Below, one piece after another: positions 62,973 to 64,000 of a stretch of 64,000 bases of DNA; position 1 is the stretch's first letter; each line of letters starts with the position of its first letter. The position numbers were made by a program, and so were the translations under genes. The notes under the pieces are model-generated. The model did not search any database, was not told the DNA's origin, and saw only the letters and a program-made list of their open reading frames with translations. This stretch comes from Streptomyces sp. GQFP (GTDB lineage: Bacteria > Actinomycetota > Actinomycetes > Streptomycetales > Streptomycetaceae): positions 3,596,001 through 3,660,000 of the forward strand of contig NZ_CP089312.1 in the NCBI RefSeq assembly GCF_021545335.1, in the 5' to 3' direction.

Positions 62973-63082
62973 GCGAACAGCCTACGGCGCCCGCGCCCCC
63001 CGTACGGCCGCCCCGGTCGGCGGTACGGCTGCTGCTACCGTCGCCACAAAACGGGACGTACGAGACGAAGAGGTGGGCGCCG

Positions 63083-63646
63083 GTGACCAGGAGCAGCTCG
63101 GGATTCGTGGCCGGGCTCACCGTGGCGGCCCTCGCCACGGTCGGCGTCCTCGCCTACCAGGCCTCCGCGAACGCCCCGCGCCCGGAGGCCGAGCGCCTGT
63201 CCTCCTCGACTCCGGTGACGACCTCGAAGGTCCCCCGGGACACCCGGCACCCCGACGCCCTGCCACGCGGCACCGGCAAGGGCAAGCGGGTCGTGTACTC
63301 CCTGGACGACGATCGGGTGTGGATCGTCGCCACGAACAACAAGGTGCTCCGCACCTTCACCGTCACACCCGGCACGGTCGACCCGGCACCGGGCAGCTAC
63401 CTGGTCACGTCCCGCTCGAACTCCATCACGGGCACCGACGGCACCCCGATCGAGCACGTGGTCCGCTTCACGGGCGTGGACGGCGTGGCCATCGGCTTCA
63501 GCGCGGCGGTGGACAACTCGGCTCCACAAACACAACCAGAACCGGACCCAGAAATGCGCACAGGCGGCATCCGGGAAACCCGCCCGGACGGAACCGCGAT
63601 GTGGGAGTTCGCAACGATCGGAGAAAGGGTCGTAGTAATCCACTGA
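63083..63646 (+). CDS. Secreted L,D-transpeptidase-like protein lacking the catalytic cysteine
   Basis: 187 residues from the GTG at 63083. An N-terminal membrane/signal helix (SGFVAGLTVAALATVGVLAYQASA) precedes a domain that follows the YkuD pattern: VYSLDDDRVWIVATNNKVLRTFTVTPG, then SYLVTSRSNSI. In L,D-transpeptidases the active site is HG...SHGC(I/V)R; here the corresponding C-terminal part is TGGIRETRPDGTAMWEFATIGERVVVI, with Gly instead of Cys and no histidine before it. It is probably a non-catalytic wall-associated protein. It is divergent from the tsaB operon. Confidence 0.7.
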   Translation: MTRSSSGFVAGLTVAALATVGVLAYQASANAPRPEAERLSSSTPVTTSKVPRDTRHPDALPRGTGKGKRVVYSLDDDRVWIVATNNKVLRTFTVTPGTVDPAPGSYLVTSRSNSITGTDGTPIEHVVRFTGVDGVAIGFSAAVDNSAPQTQPEPDPEMRTGGIRETRPDGTAMWEFATIGERVVVIH

Positions 63647-63668
63647 AGGGGGGCGCAGCCCCACCTTC

Positions 63669-63698
63669 AGGGGCGCGGGGAACTGCGCGACCAGCCAC
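63669..63698 (-). repeat. Interspersed Streptomyces repeat, copy 4 (inverted)
   Basis: AGGGGCGCGGGGAACTGCGC followed by GACCAGCC, the reverse complement of the copies at 6196, 39733 and 44317. It sits between convergent gene ends and can form part of a GC-rich hairpin with the preceding GGGGGGCGCAGCCCC. Confidence 0.75.
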
Positions 63699-63719
63699 GA
63701 CGGCGCCGCAGCCAAACGC

Positions 63720-63875
63720 TCAAGCAGCTTTGGGCCGCTGCTGGAGGGGCGCGTCCGGCACACGCGGGGGCGTGGACACCGCACGGGCGGCCGCGCCCGC
63801 AGCCAACAGCTCACGCATGGACACCCCGGAAACCGCGCGGCGCTTGGGCGCAGACGTGCTCTCGGTAGCCGACAT
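63720..63875 (-). CDS. 51-residue small protein behind an iron box
   Basis: Too short for usual gene finders, but with a strong ribosome binding site AGGAGG seven bases before the ATG at 63875. The sequence begins MSATESTSAPKRRAVSG and has a central alanine-rich helix (MRELLAAGAAARAV) and a Pro/Gln-rich end. There is no signal peptide or cysteine. Codons are normal for this genome. An iron-box-like palindrome 31 bp upstream suggests repression by DmdR1/IdeR with iron, so it could be a small regulator or adaptor made under iron starvation. No family was recognised. Confidence 0.6.
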   Translation of the reverse strand: MSATESTSAPKRRAVSGVSMRELLAAGAAARAVSTPPRVPDAPLQQRPKAA

Positions 63876-63906
63876 GGACGCCTCCTGAGGTCCGGGGGCG
63901 GACGTA

Positions 63907-63926
63907 GTTAGGTAAACCTAACCACG
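63907..63926. promoter_or_regulatory. Iron box (DmdR1/IdeR-type operator)
   Basis: GTTAGGTAAACCTAAC is a near-palindrome; extended to TTAGGTAAACCTAACCACG, it agrees with the 19-bp iron-box consensus TTAGGTTAGSCTAACCTAA at about 14-15 positions. It lies upstream of the 51-residue ORF on the - strand and could also serve a gene to the right of the window. Confidence 0.7.
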
Positions 63927-64000
63927 AACTGGATACCATGTGACCACGCGCAAGACACCCAACGCAACATCTTGCCGACCGATTGTCGGAACATTCACGC

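Overview
The window is about 64 kb of very GC-rich DNA with GTG/ATG starts, strong third-position GC bias and the developmental regulators bldM and whiD, so it comes from a Streptomyces (or very close actinomycete) chromosome. No rRNA, tRNA, CRISPR array, prophage or intact insertion sequence was seen. Most of it is core chromosome. The order guaA, GMC/cholesterol-oxidase-like gene, guaB3, guaB, sigD, a whiB-type gene, groEL/groES, tsaD, rimI, tsaB recalls, from memory, the block in Mycobacterium tuberculosis. Streptomyces-specific genes are inserted into that frame.

Layout. 1-6.2 kb: end of a flavin/F420-type oxidoreductase gene, guaA, a chorismate mutase gene behind an apparent attenuator with an aromatic leader peptide, an LAxTG sortase substrate and a GMC oxidoreductase. 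6.2-21.6 kb: gabD2-like aldehyde dehydrogenase, then a run of Hanks-type Ser/Thr kinases (8.0, 12.4, 14.2, 19.3 kb) with a diacylglycerol-kinase-like gene and a very large pseudokinase (16.1-19.1 kb); four of the five kinase-like proteins share a similar extracytoplasmic C-terminal domain. 21.9-31 kb: glpD, a nucleotide-sugar dehydrogenase lacking its catalytic cysteine, a 0.7-kb gene-free stretch with two RNA-like imperfect repeats, guaB3, guaB, sigD, bldM and divergent whiD. 31-36.6 kb: LysR/MOSC pair, SDR, SnoaL-like protein, groEL and groES with two CIRCE-type operators.

36.7-60.6 kb separates groES from tsaD and looks accessory: a polysaccharide deacetylase next to a scrambled deacetylase pseudogene, a THUMP-like methyltransferase, an ECF42 sigma factor with its DGPF partner, an LCP ligase, a xylan-use locus (GH10 xylanase, bxlR, bxlEFG transporter, GH3 beta-xylosidase) with matching palindromic operators, a SigE-family sigma operon with a DUF3152 metalloprotease-like protein, and a 2039-residue secreted Rhs/YD-repeat protein whose stop codon overlaps the start of a 70-residue two-helix membrane protein. 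The last pair looks like a polymorphic toxin with a tryptophan- and glycine-rich, membrane-active tip plus its immunity protein, and is the best candidate here for an undescribed system.

60.4-64 kb: tightly overlapping tsaB-rimI-tsaD operon plus a small ORF, an L,D-transpeptidase-like protein without its catalytic cysteine, and a 51-residue ORF under an apparent iron box. A Streptomyces intergenic repeat (core GCGCAGTTCCCCGCGCCCCT) occurs four times, always in gene ends or gaps.
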